From Allofournierella massiliensis (GTDB taxonomy: Bacteria > Bacillota > Clostridia > Oscillospirales > Ruminococcaceae), in NCBI RefSeq assembly GCF_004345265.1, contig NZ_SLUM01000003.1:115225-179224 (forward strand): 64,000 nucleotides of DNA. The letters are read 5' to 3'. A program made the translations under genes and the position numbers. Within the stretch, counting starts at the first letter, position 1; each line of letters starts with the position of its first letter. The notes under the pieces were generated by a model. That model did not search any database and was not told the DNA's origin. It saw only the letters and a program-made list of their open reading frames with translations. This document shows, in pieces, positions 19,026-27,668 of the stretch.

Positions 19026-20213
19026 ATGGCAGACAAACGCGATTATTACGAGGTCCTTGGCGTTGCGAAGAACGCCAGCGACGATGAATTGAAAAAAGCG
19101 TACCGCAAGCAGGCCAAAAAGTATCACCCGGACCTGAACCCGGGCGACAAGGAGGCCGAGGCCAGGTTCAAGGAAGTGAACGAGGCCTACGAGGTTCTGG
19201 GCGACAAGGAAAAGCGCGCCCGGTACGACCAGTTCGGCTTTGCGGGCGTGGATCCCAGCTACGGCGCAGGCGCCGGCGGCGCGGGCGGCTTTGGTGGCGG
19301 CTTCGGCGGCTTTGGCGGCGGCTTCGGCGGCGTGGATCTGGGCGACATCTTCGGTGATATCTTCGGCGGCGGCTTTGGCGGCGGCTTCGGCGGCGCCCGG
19401 GCCAACCCCAACGCCCCCCGCAAGGGCGCGGATGTGCGGGTGAGCCTGGTGCTCAGCTTCATGGAGGCCGTGCACGGCTGCACCAAGACCATCACCATCA
19501 ACAAGCAGGATACCTGCCCCGAATGCGGCGGCAGCGGCGCGGCCAAGGGCACCAGCCCCGAGACCTGCCCGGACTGCCACGGCACCGGCTATGTGAACCG
19601 GAACATCCGCATGGGCGGTATGGTCATGCAGCAGCGCCAGCCCTGCTCCCGCTGCGGCGGCAAGGGCAAGATCGTGAGCACCCCCTGCGGCCACTGCCAC
19701 GGCACCGGCAAGGTGGGCGCGAAAAAGACGCTGGAGGTCAAGATCCCGGCCGGCATCAACGACGACCAGAGCATCGCGCTGCGCGGCCAGGGCGACGCCG
19801 GTGTGAACGGCGGCCCCGCCGGTGACGTGATCGTGATCGTGACCGTGCGGCCCGACCCCATGTTCGAGCGGGACGGCTACGACGTATGGGTCAACGTGCC
19901 CATCACCTTCAGTCAGGCGGTGCTGGGCGCCTCCGTGGTGGTTCCCACCGTGGACGGCAAGGTGGAATACACCGTGCCCGAAGGCACCCAGAGCGGCACC
20001 ACCTTCCGGCTGCGCGGCAAGGGCATCCAGTATCTGGGCGGCCGCGGCCGTGGCGACCAGTATGTGAAGGTGAACGTGGAGATTCCCAAAAAGCTGAACA
20101 AGGCCCAGCGCGAGGCGCTGAAAGCCTTTGAGGAGACCCTCAGGGACGAAAACTACGAGCAGCGCAAGGGCTTCTTCAAGAACCTGAAGGATCTGTTCGA
20201 CAAGAACAAGTAA
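19026..20213 (+). CDS. dnaJ: Chaperone DnaJ (Hsp40)
   Basis: The 395-residue co-chaperone stimulates DnaK ATPase and delivers substrates. It has a J domain (residues 1-70) with the HPD motif in YHPDLNPG, a Gly/Phe-rich linker (about 78-135), four zinc-binding repeats ([32 protein letters not shown]) and the C-terminal substrate and dimerisation domains. I use ATG 19026 after TTAGGTGAG; upstream in-frame codons fall in the repeat-rich gap. It is followed by a strong terminator. Confidence 0.97.
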   Translation: MADKRDYYEVLGVAKNASDDELKKAYRKQAKKYHPDLNPGDKEAEARFKEVNEAYEVLGDKEKRARYDQFGFAGVDPSYGAGAGGAGGFGGGFGGFGGGFGGVDLGDIFGDIFGGGFGGGFGGARANPNAPRKGADVRVSLVLSFMEAVHGCTKTITINKQDTCPECGGSGAAKGTSPETCPDCHGTGYVNRNIRMGGMVMQQRQPCSRCGGKGKIVSTPCGHCHGTGKVGAKKTLEVKIPAGINDDQSIALRGQGDAGVNGGPAGDVIVIVTVRPDPMFERDGYDVWVNVPITFSQAVLGASVVVPTVDGKVEYTVPEGTQSGTTFRLRGKGIQYLGGRGRGDQYVKVNVEIPKKLNKAQREALKAFEETLRDENYEQRKGFFKNLKDLFDKNK

Positions 20214-20221
20214 ACAAATGC

Positions 20222-20263
20222 AAAGCACCCGTTCCGGAAATGCTCCGGAACGGGTGCTTTTTT
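20222..20263 (+). terminator. Terminator of dnaJ
   Basis: A near-perfect 17-bp stem (aaagcacccgttccgga) has a 5-base loop and ends in a T-run. Confidence 0.93.
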
Positions 20264-20302
20264 GTTGGGAAAAGGGGATTTTATCCGTTTTGTTGCTCTT
20301 TG

Positions 20303-20380
20303 GAACGAGCGTTCGTTCTTTGGCTTCTGTATGCGGGCAGGCTGTCAATTTATACTATCTTTAGAACAAAATTCCGTTCT
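20303..20380 (+). promoter_or_regulatory. Palindromic operators before XRE regulator gene
   Basis: GAACGAGCGTTC (20303-20314) fits GAAC-N4-GTTC, close to the Firmicutes LexA box CGAAC-N4-GTTCG. A second inverted repeat, AGAAC-N8-GTTCT, lies at 20363-20380. A TATACT box (20351-20356) sits between them. Autoregulation by the XRE protein is an alternative to LexA. Confidence 0.4.
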
Positions 20381-20397
20381 GAAGGAGGGGGCAAAGC

Positions 20398-20748
20398 GTG
20401 GACGCAAAGGCAGTGGGCCAGCGGATCCGGGCCGCGAGAGAACGAAAGCATCTGACGCAGGAAGAGCTTGCCGCCCTTGTGGATATCAGCCCCACCCATG
20501 TGAGCGTGATCGAGCGGGGAACGAAAATTCCCAGGATGGACACCTTTGTGGCCATTGCCAATGTGCTGCAGGTCTCGGCGGACAGCCTGCTGGTGGATGT
20601 GGTGGATCGGGCGGCCAGCGGGGTGGCCTGTGAGCTTTCGGATGCCATTGATACCCTGCCGCGGGAGGAAAAGCAGAGGGTGCTGAATGCGGTGAGTGCG
20701 TTGTTTTTTTCCTTTCGTCGACAGGGTAATCGAAATTCTGATGTCTGA
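20398..20748 (+). CDS. XRE-family helix-turn-helix regulator
   Basis: The 116-residue protein starts at GTG with GAAGGAGGGG upstream. Residues 8-65 are a lambda-repressor-like HTH (LTQEELAALVDISPTHVSVIERG). The short C-terminal helix LPREEKQRVLNAV resembles the tail of many clostridial XRE regulators. It lies just before a small Spo0A C-terminal-domain protein, in the same orientation with a 58-base gap, so both may be in one transcript. Confidence 0.8.
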   Translation: MDAKAVGQRIRAARERKHLTQEELAALVDISPTHVSVIERGTKIPRMDTFVAIANVLQVSADSLLVDVVDRAASGVACELSDAIDTLPREEKQRVLNAVSALFFSFRRQGNRNSDV

Positions 20749-20806
20749 AAAATATATACTTATTCCAGAGAACCGGTCGAAATTGAAAAAAGCGGAGGAA
20801 GAAACG

Positions 20807-21037
20807 ATGGCAAATTTTCAGAAAATGCTGAAAGAGATCGCACGGCGCAACGGCACCACCCCGGAGCATGTAAGGCAGGAGATGCAGCGGGCCATTGACC
20901 GGGCATGGGAACAGAACGGCGGAATGCCCGGCTCGGTGTGGGCGGGCATGACCTTCCGGGGCGAGCGCCCCACCCCGGAGGAGCTGATCCCCCAGCTGGC
21001 CGCGCTGATGCAGAAAAACGGCACCCTTGCCGGATGA
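20807..21037 (+). CDS. Small protein resembling Spo0A C-terminal DNA-binding domain
   Basis: The 76-residue protein starts at ATG 20807, behind GGAGGAA. The segment EIARRNGTTPEHVRQEMQRA, followed by IDRAWEQ, resembles the recognition-helix region of the Spo0A effector domain (TTPSRVERAIRHAIEVAW-like). No receiver domain is present. Such stand-alone Spo0A-C proteins occur in Clostridia and have little defined function. It might compete for 0A boxes or be a phosphorylation-independent regulator; this is inference. Confidence 0.65.
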   Translation: MANFQKMLKEIARRNGTTPEHVRQEMQRAIDRAWEQNGGMPGSVWAGMTFRGERPTPEELIPQLAALMQKNGTLAG

Positions 21038-21042
21038 ACAGA

Positions 21043-21087
21043 AAAATGCCCCCCGTACCCGGAAACCCCGGGCGCGGGGGGCATTTT
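21043..21087. terminator. Bidirectional terminator
   Basis: AAAATGCCCCCCG and CGGGGGGCATTTT are perfect complements around a ~19-base loop. They serve the gene ending at 21037 and the convergent kinase ending at 21123. Confidence 0.85.
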
Positions 21088-21122
21088 GCGTCAGTGGGTC
21101 AGGAAAAACAGGGAAGGGGCCG

Positions 21123-22649
21123 TCAGCCCTGATCCTTTGCCTCGAACCAGAAGCAGGAGCCCTCGCCCAGCGTGCTGTTCACGCCGAAGCGGAAGCCGTG
21201 GCTTTGCAGAATCGCCTTGGTGATGGAAAGCCCCAGACCGGTGCCCACCTTGCCCGCGTCGCTGCGGCTGCGGTAGTAGCGGTCGAAGATATAGGGCAGA
21301 TCCTCCTTGGCGATGCCCGCGCCGTGGTCGGCCACCTCCACCCGCACGGTGCCCTTTTCCGGGGCGTTCACCCGCAGGATGAAGATGTTGTCCGGCCCGA
21401 TGTGGTGCATGGCGTTGCCCAGCAGATTGTGCAGCACCCGCTCCATCATGGCCGGGCCCGCCGAGATGGTGCAGTCGGTTTCCGGATCCGGCAGCTCCAG
21501 CTTCAGGGTGTAGCCGTTCTGGGCGCACACCGCCTCGTACCGCTGGGCCACCTCTTCGCACAGCTGGGAAAGGTCGAACCGCACCTTTTCCGGCTTGTCG
21601 GTGCCGCTGCTCATCTTGGAAAGCTCCATCACGCTGTTCACCAGCCCGCTCAGCCGGTCGGTCTCGTCCACAATCACGTCCAGCTGGGCGGTGCGCTTCT
21701 CCGGATTGTCGCCGGTCAGGTCACGCACCGTCTCCGCATAGCCCTTGATCAGGGTGAGCGGAGTGCGCAGATCGTGGCTCACGTTGGCCAGCAGATCCCG
21801 CTGCAGCTGTGCGGCGCGGGATACCTCGCCCGCCATGTGGTTGAAGTCCGCCGCCAGCAGGCCGATCTCATCGGTTTCGGGCACGTTCACCCGCACCGAG
21901 TAGTCGCCCTCCGCCAGCTGCCGTGTGGCGTGGGAGAGCTTGGTCAGCGGTTTGGTGAACCAGCGGCTGAACAGCCAGGACGCCACAATGGAGAAGGCCA
22001 TCAGGCACAAAAAAATCCAGGGCATCAGCTGGCCCAGCACCACGCCCGCCTCGTCGATGCGGGCCAGGCTGGTGCAGAAGATCACCGAGTAGGTTTCGTC
22101 GCCGTTTTTGGCCACGCGGCCCACCGCCATCTGCCGGGTGGAGGCGTTCTTGTCCACCACCAGCTCCTTTTTCACAAAGCCCTGGCTGAGCACCGTGGCC
22201 CGCAGGCTTTCCACCACGCTGCCGTTCCACACCGAGGTCTTGCCGTTGATGGAGGTGGTGAAGGAGGCCTCGTGCAAAAGGCAGGGATACAGGTTTTCAA
22301 AGCCGGTCACATGCTGGAGGGTGGAGTCCGCCAGATCGAAGCAGGTGTTGGAGGCGTCCAGCTTGCGGCTCTGGATGGCCGAAAGCAGCGAGGCCTCGAA
22401 GCTGCTGCTCACCTGCGCGTCCAGAATGGGCAGGCTGCGGGTGCTGATGGGCTCGGTGGAGGACTCGATGATGGACACCACCGTGTTCACCTGATTCAGA
22501 AGATGCTTGTAGATGTAGTGGTTGTACAGCGGCTGCATGAAGTGGGTCACAAAGACCCATACCAGAATCAGCACAAAGGCGCTGGCCAGGCACAGAAACA
22601 TCATCAGCCGGTAGCGCAGGCTGAAAAAATGGGGTTTGGTTTTTGCCAT
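21123..22649 (-). CDS. Two-component sensor histidine kinase
   Basis: The 508-residue membrane kinase has a first membrane segment (about 15-37), an extracytoplasmic sensor of ~155 residues, a second segment (about 193-215), a HAMP linker, HisKA with the phospho-acceptor in VSHDLRTPLT (near 290), and an ATPase domain with LGNAMHH (N-box), DHGAGI and GTGLGLSITKAIL. It should phosphorylate the response regulator encoded 12 bases upstream in the same operon. The signal is unknown; the sensor part shows no recognised domain. Confidence 0.92.
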   Translation of the reverse strand: MAKTKPHFFSLRYRLMMFLCLASAFVLILVWVFVTHFMQPLYNHYIYKHLLNQVNTVVSIIESSTEPISTRSLPILDAQVSSSFEASLLSAIQSRKLDASNTCFDLADSTLQHVTGFENLYPCLLHEASFTTSINGKTSVWNGSVVESLRATVLSQGFVKKELVVDKNASTRQMAVGRVAKNGDETYSVIFCTSLARIDEAGVVLGQLMPWIFLCLMAFSIVASWLFSRWFTKPLTKLSHATRQLAEGDYSVRVNVPETDEIGLLAADFNHMAGEVSRAAQLQRDLLANVSHDLRTPLTLIKGYAETVRDLTGDNPEKRTAQLDVIVDETDRLSGLVNSVMELSKMSSGTDKPEKVRFDLSQLCEEVAQRYEAVCAQNGYTLKLELPDPETDCTISAGPAMMERVLHNLLGNAMHHIGPDNIFILRVNAPEKGTVRVEVADHGAGIAKEDLPYIFDRYYRSRSDAGKVGTGLGLSITKAILQSHGFRFGVNSTLGEGSCFWFEAKDQG

Positions 22650-22661
22650 AAACGGCGCTCC

Positions 22662-23348
22662 TTACTTGACCGCTTCCGGGTCGAATTTGTAGCCGATGCC
22701 CCAGACGGTGACGATGGCGTCCCGATAGCGGCCCAGATGGCTGCGCAGCATCTTGATGTGGGTGTCCACGGTGCGATCCTCGCCGTAGTAGTCGTAGTTC
22801 CACACCTTCTGCAGAATCTTCTCGCGGGAGAGGGCGATGCCCCGGTTGGTGGCCAGGAACACCAGCAGATCGAACTCCTTCGGAGTGAGGGACGCCTCCT
22901 GCCCGTCGATCTTCACGCTGTGGCTCACCGAGTCCACCGTGAGGCCACCGAAGGTGTAAACGCCGCCCTCGGCCTCGGTCTTGGGCAGGGTGCGGTTCAG
23001 CACCACCTTCACCCGGGCCACCAGCTCCCGGGGGCTGAAGGGCTTGACCACATAATCGTCCGCGCCGCCCTCCAGACCGGCCAGCTTATCGTATTCCTCG
23101 CCCCGGGCGGTGAGCATGATGACGGGTGTGTCGATCTTGCGGCTGCGCATCTGGCGCAGGCAGGTCATGCCGTCCACAAAGGGCATCATCACGTCCAGAA
23201 TCACCAGGTCGATGCCGCCCAGCGAAAGAGCGGCCAGCGCCGCGCCGCCGTCGCTGGCTTCCTCACAGGTGAAGTTCTCGTGCTCCAGATGGGCGCGGAT
23301 CAGGTCCCGGATGCGGGGTTCATCGTCTACGATCAGGATTTTCGGCAT
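22662..23348 (-). CDS. OmpR/PhoB-family response regulator
   Basis: The 228-residue protein has a receiver domain with the acidic pair DDE, phospho-acceptor Asp in LVILDVMMP (near 54), a conserved Thr/Ser region VIMLTARG and the Lys in KPFSPREL, followed by a winged-helix DNA-binding domain (about 130-225, ending TVWGIGYKF). It is the first gene of the pair, with the kinase downstream. ACAGGAGGTAAT precedes the ATG on the minus strand. Confidence 0.93.
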   Translation of the reverse strand: MPKILIVDDEPRIRDLIRAHLEHENFTCEEASDGGAALAALSLGGIDLVILDVMMPFVDGMTCLRQMRSRKIDTPVIMLTARGEEYDKLAGLEGGADDYVVKPFSPRELVARVKVVLNRTLPKTEAEGGVYTFGGLTVDSVSHSVKIDGQEASLTPKEFDLLVFLATNRGIALSREKILQKVWNYDYYGEDRTVDTHIKMLRSHLGRYRDAIVTVWGIGYKFDPEAVK

Positions 23349-23416
23349 AAAAGATTACCTCCTGTTAATTTCTGCAAAAGCGGCCGGGGAAGCCCGGAGC
23401 CGCAGTTCTGTCTCCC

Positions 23417-23588
23417 GGTAACACCGCACAATTCACGCCTGCCGGCTCAGGCGGCGTATCGCGCCAAAATTTTCCGTGCTGTTTTCCAAAAATGCTCGCC
23501 AGGCCACAAAGGATTGGCTGCGCTTTTTGGTTCACATCACAAAAAATTTTCCGGCGCGCTCCACCATCTGGAATTGCGCGGTATTACC
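23417..23588. repeat. GGCAACACCGCAC-type palindromic repeat, full-length copy
   Basis: The ends GGTAACACCGCACAATTC and GAATTGCGCGGTATTACC are near-perfect complements. Inside are further nested stems, including aaaattttccg repeats and CCAAAAATGC with its partner near 23519. The 172-bp unit can form one long cruciform. It lies between the two-component operon and the MATE gene promoter. Confidence 0.65.
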
Positions 23589-23659
23589 TTTATATTACCA
23601 TAATAGGGGAGCGGTGTGGACAAAATGTGAAAGCCGAGCAAAAAATTCGTGGCGCTTGA

Positions 23660-23688
23660 TTGACGGAGCCTTTCAGGGGGCGTACAAT
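23660..23688 (+). promoter_or_regulatory. Promoter of MATE transporter gene
   Basis: TTGACG (23660-23665) and TACAAT (23683-23688), exactly 17 bases apart. Confidence 0.8.
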
Positions 23689-23799
23689 GTGGGGGAATGA
23701 ACGCCCCACCCACCGAAAAGAGGTGGCCGGAGCGGGAAGAAAAAGGGAAAAAAGATCCAGATGGTTCGCCCGGTGAACAGGGCGGAGGAGGGACGAGGA

Positions 23800-25158
23800 A
23801 TGAGTCAGGATATGACGCGGGGCAACCCGGCACGGCTGATCCTTTTGTTTGCGCTGCCGCTGTTTGTGGGCAACCTGTTTCAGCAGCTTTACAACATGGC
23901 GGATACCCTGATCGTGGGGCGGGCGCTGGGAGCCCAGGCACTGGCGGCGGTGGGCTGCACCGGCAGCCTGAGCTTTCTGATTCTGGGCTTTGCCCAGGGG
24001 CTGACCAGCGGCTTTTCGGTGGTGCTGGCCCAGCGCACCGGCGCACGGGACGCCGAGGGCGTGCGCCGCAGCTACGGGTGCGCCATTCTGCTCACCGGGC
24101 TGGCCACCCTGCTGATCACCCCGGCGGCGGTGGCGCTGTGCGGCCCGCTGCTGGAGCTGCTGCGCACCCCAGCGGATATTCTGCCCCAGGCGCAGGCGTA
24201 TATCTCCATCATCTTCGGGGGCATGTTCGCCTCGCTGCTGTTCAACCTGCTGGGCAACACCCTGCGGGCCCTGGGCGACAGCCGTACCCCGCTTTATTTT
24301 CTGGTGGCGGCCAGCGTGGTGAACGTCGTGCTGGATATTCTGCTCATCACCCGGTTTTCCATGGGGGTGCAGGGGGCGGCGCTGGCCACGGTGGCGGCCC
24401 AGCTGGTGAGCGGCGGGCTGTGCCTGTGGTACATCGGCCGCCGGTTCCCCCAGCTGAAGCTGAGCCCCCGGCATTTCCTGCCCGGCCCGGCGGAGGTGTG
24501 GGCGCATCTGCGCATCGGCCTGCCCATGGCCTTTCAGACCTGCCTGATCTCCATCGGCACCCTGATTCTGCAGGCGGCGGTGAACGGCCTTGGAGCGGAT
24601 GCGGTGGCCGCCTTCACCGCAGGCAACCGGCTGGAGGGTGTGTTCACCATGCCGCTGGTGTCCTTCGGCACCACCATGGCCACCTACACCGCCCAGAACT
24701 ACGGCGCACAGGATTACCGGCGCATTGCGCTGGGCCTGCGCCAGTGCCTGACCATGGCGCTGGGATACAGCGTGGCCGCGGCCGCGGTGAGCATCGGTCT
24801 GGGGCGGCAGCTGGCCGGCCTGTTCCTGCCCGGGCAGGCCGAGGTGGCCCGGCTGGCCCATATCTACCTGATCATGGTGGGCATCGGCTACTGCTCGCTG
24901 GCGGTGCTGTATATCTGCCGGTTCAGCCTGCAGGGCCTTGGCCGGGGCGCGGTGCCCACCGCCGCGGGCGTGGTGGAAATGGCCATGCGCATGGTGGCGG
25001 CGCTGCTGCTCACCGCCCCGTTCGGCATGGCCGGTGCCTGCTCGGCCGCACCCCTTGCCTGGACGGCCAGCGCCATTCCGCTGGCGGTGGCGCTGTGGCG
25101 GGAGGTGCGCATCCTGCTGGGGCGGGCGCAAACCCGGCCGCAGGCCGCCGCCCGTTGA
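23800..25158 (+). CDS. MATE-family efflux transporter
   Basis: The 452-residue protein has 12 hydrophobic segments in two homologous halves, with the N-terminal NPARLILLFALPLFVGNLFQ and QQLYNMADTLIVGR, which is characteristic of MATE multidrug/Na+ antiporters (DinF/NorM-like). It exports cationic compounds or metabolites; the substrate is unknown. I start at ATG 23800, after GGGACGAGGA. The next gene starts about 100 bases downstream without a visible terminator, so they might be co-transcribed. Confidence 0.92.
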   Translation: MSQDMTRGNPARLILLFALPLFVGNLFQQLYNMADTLIVGRALGAQALAAVGCTGSLSFLILGFAQGLTSGFSVVLAQRTGARDAEGVRRSYGCAILLTGLATLLITPAAVALCGPLLELLRTPADILPQAQAYISIIFGGMFASLLFNLLGNTLRALGDSRTPLYFLVAASVVNVVLDILLITRFSMGVQGAALATVAAQLVSGGLCLWYIGRRFPQLKLSPRHFLPGPAEVWAHLRIGLPMAFQTCLISIGTLILQAAVNGLGADAVAAFTAGNRLEGVFTMPLVSFGTTMATYTAQNYGAQDYRRIALGLRQCLTMALGYSVAAAAVSIGLGRQLAGLFLPGQAEVARLAHIYLIMVGIGYCSLAVLYICRFSLQGLGRGAVPTAAGVVEMAMRMVAALLLTAPFGMAGACSAAPLAWTASAIPLAVALWREVRILLGRAQTRPQAAAR

Positions 25159-25259
25159 ACCGGCCGCCCCGTGGGCACATATTTTAAGGATCCGGCACAT
25201 ACCTATGAACCAGTGCTTCGCATGACCGAAGAGCAGTTCATGGAGGAGGGATCCAGACA

Positions 25260-25949
25260 ATGTTTGTGTTGACGTTGGGCAAAAAGAGCCTGCGCAGGCT
25301 GGGCGCCGCCGCGGTGTGCGGCATTGCGCTGGCGGGGGCGGTGCTGGCGGTGAGCGGCTTCATCCACGCGGGGGACGGCGCGCTGGAGGCCAGCGCCTCG
25401 GCCGCGGTGAGCGGGGCCGCCGTGCCCGGGCAGATCACCGGCTCGGAGGACATCGCCGCCTTTTTCAAGTGCTTCGGGCTGGAGGTGGATCTGACCACCG
25501 CCACGGTGGATAAGGTGAAGATCCCCAAAAAGTGGGACGAGAGCTTTTCCGCCTTCAACACGGTGGTGAAGGAGAGCGGCTTCGATCTGGCAGACAGCAA
25601 GGGAAAAACGGTGGAAAAATGGCTGGTGGAGTGCCCGGCCCGGTCGGGCGGCGACACCACCTGCCAGTGTGTGCTGCTGGTGTATAAGGAAAAGCCGGTG
25701 GGAGCCTACCTGCTGAACGAGCCCTCCGGCGAGGTGCTGGGGCTGGCAAACGCCGCGGCCACCCCCGCGCCCCTGACCGATGAACAGGCGGCCCAGACCG
25801 CCGCGGGCTTCGGGGAAGGGGCCGCCCAGGCCTCGGCGGACGGCGAGGTGCAGACCCAGCCCCCGGCGGATAGCGCCGCCCAGCAGGCCAGCGGCGACGA
25901 AATTGTGGAGTTTGATCTGGCGCAGGTGGGGGCGGAGCCGGTGGAATGA
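25260..25949 (+). CDS. DUF4830 domain-containing exported protein
   Basis: The 229-residue protein has an N-terminal membrane segment (about 14-35) and an extracytoplasmic region. The part from FFKCFGLEVDLTTATVDKV through VKIPKKWDESFSAFN and LVYKEKPVGAYLL matches my memory of the DUF4830 family of clostridial secreted proteins. The C-terminal ~75 residues are Ala/Glu/Gln-rich and probably disordered. Good GGAGGGATCC precedes the ATG. The function is unknown. Confidence 0.72.
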   Translation: MFVLTLGKKSLRRLGAAAVCGIALAGAVLAVSGFIHAGDGALEASASAAVSGAAVPGQITGSEDIAAFFKCFGLEVDLTTATVDKVKIPKKWDESFSAFNTVVKESGFDLADSKGKTVEKWLVECPARSGGDTTCQCVLLVYKEKPVGAYLLNEPSGEVLGLANAAATPAPLTDEQAAQTAAGFGEGAAQASADGEVQTQPPADSAAQQASGDEIVEFDLAQVGAEPVE

Positions 25950-26008
25950 GAACTGCCCGGCCCCATGCGGCAGAAAAGAGCGGATTAAAAAAAATAAAAA
26001 AAACAGGC

Positions 26009-26037
26009 TTGACAACCCCGATTCCGTATGCTATTAT
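26009..26037 (+). promoter_or_regulatory. tRNA promoter
   Basis: TTGACA (26009-26014) and TATTAT (26032-26037) with a 17-base spacer, about 35 bases before the tRNA. Confidence 0.88.
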
Positions 26038-26071
26038 ATATAAGCACTCAGCAAGAGGGCAAACAAAATAG

Positions 26072-26148
<77 letters not shown>

Positions 26149-26180
26149 TATTGTCTTAACAAAAAAGATATAAGACCGAA

Positions 26181-26214
26181 AAACCCCGTAAACAAGCCGT
26201 TTACGGGGTTTTTT
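26181..26214 (+). terminator. Terminator of tRNA gene
   Basis: A perfect 13-bp stem (aaaccccgtaaac) has a 5-base loop and is followed by T residues. Confidence 0.92.
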
Positions 26215-26260
26215 CGTGCCAAAAATTAGGTCCCAGTTTGAAAGATATTTTTCGCCCTTT

Positions 26261-26316
26261 TCGGGCTTTGGTGAGGACTTGAACTAACGACTACCGATTT
26301 TGTGGCTTATTTTGCC
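26261..26316. repeat. Left tRNA-like direct repeat at edge of accessory region
   Basis: The segment has TTGAACTAACGACTACCG. It matches 45641-45696 at about 42 of 56 positions by eye. Both look like a decayed reverse-complement tRNA T-arm and anticodon region (compare tttgaaccaacgacc in the complement of the tRNA at 26072). The rest of the 640-base gap to 26857 holds the 219-bp repeat, two hairpins and no gene I can support. Confidence 0.5.
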
Positions 26317-26503
26317 TGGTTTGGATCGGTTTTTCCGATTTTTGACCCGGTGAAATTGTAAACAAATTATGAACTTTTTGAAATAATCACAAGTAGCTAC
26401 TCAGCTCCACTAGATTAGTCCCCAATTTCCCCCTTTTTAAGAAAAATTTGTTGTAGAAATAATCGGCTTAATTTTGTTTAGGATGCCGAAAATTCTGGTT
26501 TTT

Positions 26504-26722
26504 GCGTCTGTATTGGATTCGCCAAAACAGGCGCTTTTTTTATTTCCCGAAAACATCTTCATACATGGGCAGAAATTCCTCATTACACCCAGGGGGAGGT
26601 GCGTCTATTTTGCCCATGAAGCACGGTGCGCTACTTCCCCCCCTCTCATACTCTCCCCCCAAGTAACACTTACCTACTGGGAAGAAGATATCAATGCTTA
26701 CCAAATGCACTCTTTCAGCCCC
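26504..26722. repeat. 219-bp direct repeat, left copy
   Basis: Most positions match 32515-32733, from GCGTCTGTATTGGATT to CAGCCCC. On the minus strand both copies read as the end of a protein (EEFLPxYEDVFGK). This copy needs a frameshift and has a stop where the right copy stays open, so it is a gene relic rather than a gene. Confidence 0.75.
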
Positions 26723-26768
26723 GGCAATGCAACTACACTATTCATCTCATTTTCTTCCCATTTACGAG

Positions 26769-26796
26769 AAAAAGGCCACCTTCCGGTGACCTTTTT
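26769..26796 (-). terminator. Terminator for minus-strand XRE-cupin gene
   Basis: AAAAGGCCACC-TTCC-GGTGACCTTTTT forms an 11-bp stem with A and T runs on both sides, so it could act in either direction. A second palindrome around CAATTG lies at about 26807-26830. Confidence 0.7.
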
Positions 26797-26856
26797 CGAC
26801 AGTCTGAAGTACAGGCAATTGGCTGTACTTTCTTTTTGGTATTCCTATGCGAAGAT

Positions 26857-27447
26857 TTAGGTTTCGCCACCGCGGTTGAGGGTGCGCCGGTTGTTGGGAA
26901 ACCAAATGGCCGGAGTGAACACCGCCAGCCCCACCGCTGTGGTATCCCCAGGGTTGGAAACGATGTGGGGCAGGTTGGACTGCACCACCGTGGTATCCCC
27001 GGCGTTCAGGCGGATGGTTTCGGACTCCACCAGTACATCCAGCTGCCCTTGTTCCAGCAGCAGGATTTCTTCACTGGGATGGATCACCGGCAGGTCGCCG
27101 TCCTTGCAGTGGGGCTCCAGTTCAAAGCGTATGACCAACGACTGAGGTACAAAATCCCCGTTGGGCATGGGGGTGAGCAGATGATACCGTATATTGGAGT
27201 TGGGCTGGGAGAGGATCATCATATCCGCCTGACGGGTCGTCAGGCCAGTGCTGCTCTCACCACCCATGAACAGATAGGTGGGGATGTCCAGAGCGGCGCT
27301 GAGTTTGCGCAGGGTGGACAGGGACGGGTCGGTGAGATTGCGCTCGATTTGGGAGATATACCCGATGGACAAACCAGTCTTTTCGGCCAGTTCCTTGAGG
27401 GTGATTCCCCGCTTTTTCCGAATATTTCGAACCTGTTCGCCCAGCAT
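26857..27447 (-). CDS. XRE-family regulator with C-terminal cupin domain
   Basis: The 196-residue protein has a helix-turn-helix at residues 1-60 (LKELAEKTGLSIGYISQIER) and a cupin sensor barrel over about 105-180 (HPSEEILLLEQGQLDVLV, then LNAGDTTVVQSNLPH). Relatives such as PuuR-like and SutR-like proteins sense small metabolites. It is divergent from the dipeptide epimerase gene, across an AT-rich gap with a perfect inverted repeat, so it probably controls that operon. Its GC content is lower than that of the operon. Confidence 0.88.
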   Translation of the reverse strand: MLGEQVRNIRKKRGITLKELAEKTGLSIGYISQIERNLTDPSLSTLRKLSAALDIPTYLFMGGESSTGLTTRQADMMILSQPNSNIRYHLLTPMPNGDFVPQSLVIRFELEPHCKDGDLPVIHPSEEILLLEQGQLDVLVESETIRLNAGDTTVVQSNLPHIVSNPGDTTAVGLAVFTPAIWFPNNRRTLNRGGET

Positions 27448-27608
27448 AAAACCTCCCGCTTTTTCGTAAAAAATTTATTTACAGTATATCACAAAATATC
27501 CTGTACGTAAATAAGCGAGAAAATATTCGATATTTATAAAATTTTTACAAAGAAAATCAGATGATTTCTTGCTTATTCTCTGAAAAATGTGAAAAAAGAG
27601 GAAAGCTC

Positions 27609-27652
27609 TTGACAAAAATTTTAGAAATAGTAAAATTGTATAAAATTTTACT
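27609..27652 (+). promoter_or_regulatory. Promoter and operator of dipeptide-use operon
   Basis: TTGACA (27609-27614) and TAAAAT (27631-27636) are 16 bases apart. AGTAAAATT-N6-AATTTTACT (27629-27652) is a perfect 9-bp inverted repeat covering the -10 box, suited to repression by the XRE-cupin protein. Confidence 0.72.
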
Positions 27653-27668
27653 GTGCAGGAGGCATCCC

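Noticed and set aside
21027..23603. An 858-codon plus-strand open frame across the two-component genes
   Set aside because: It is low-complexity His/Gly/Ala-rich sequence of the kind produced by reading GC-rich genes backwards. The kinase and regulator on the minus strand are unmistakable.
27561..27668. Upstream extension of the dipeptide epimerase by 36 codons
   Set aside because: The extension runs through the promoter and operator. ATG 27669 has GGAGG at good spacing and matches the family N-terminus.
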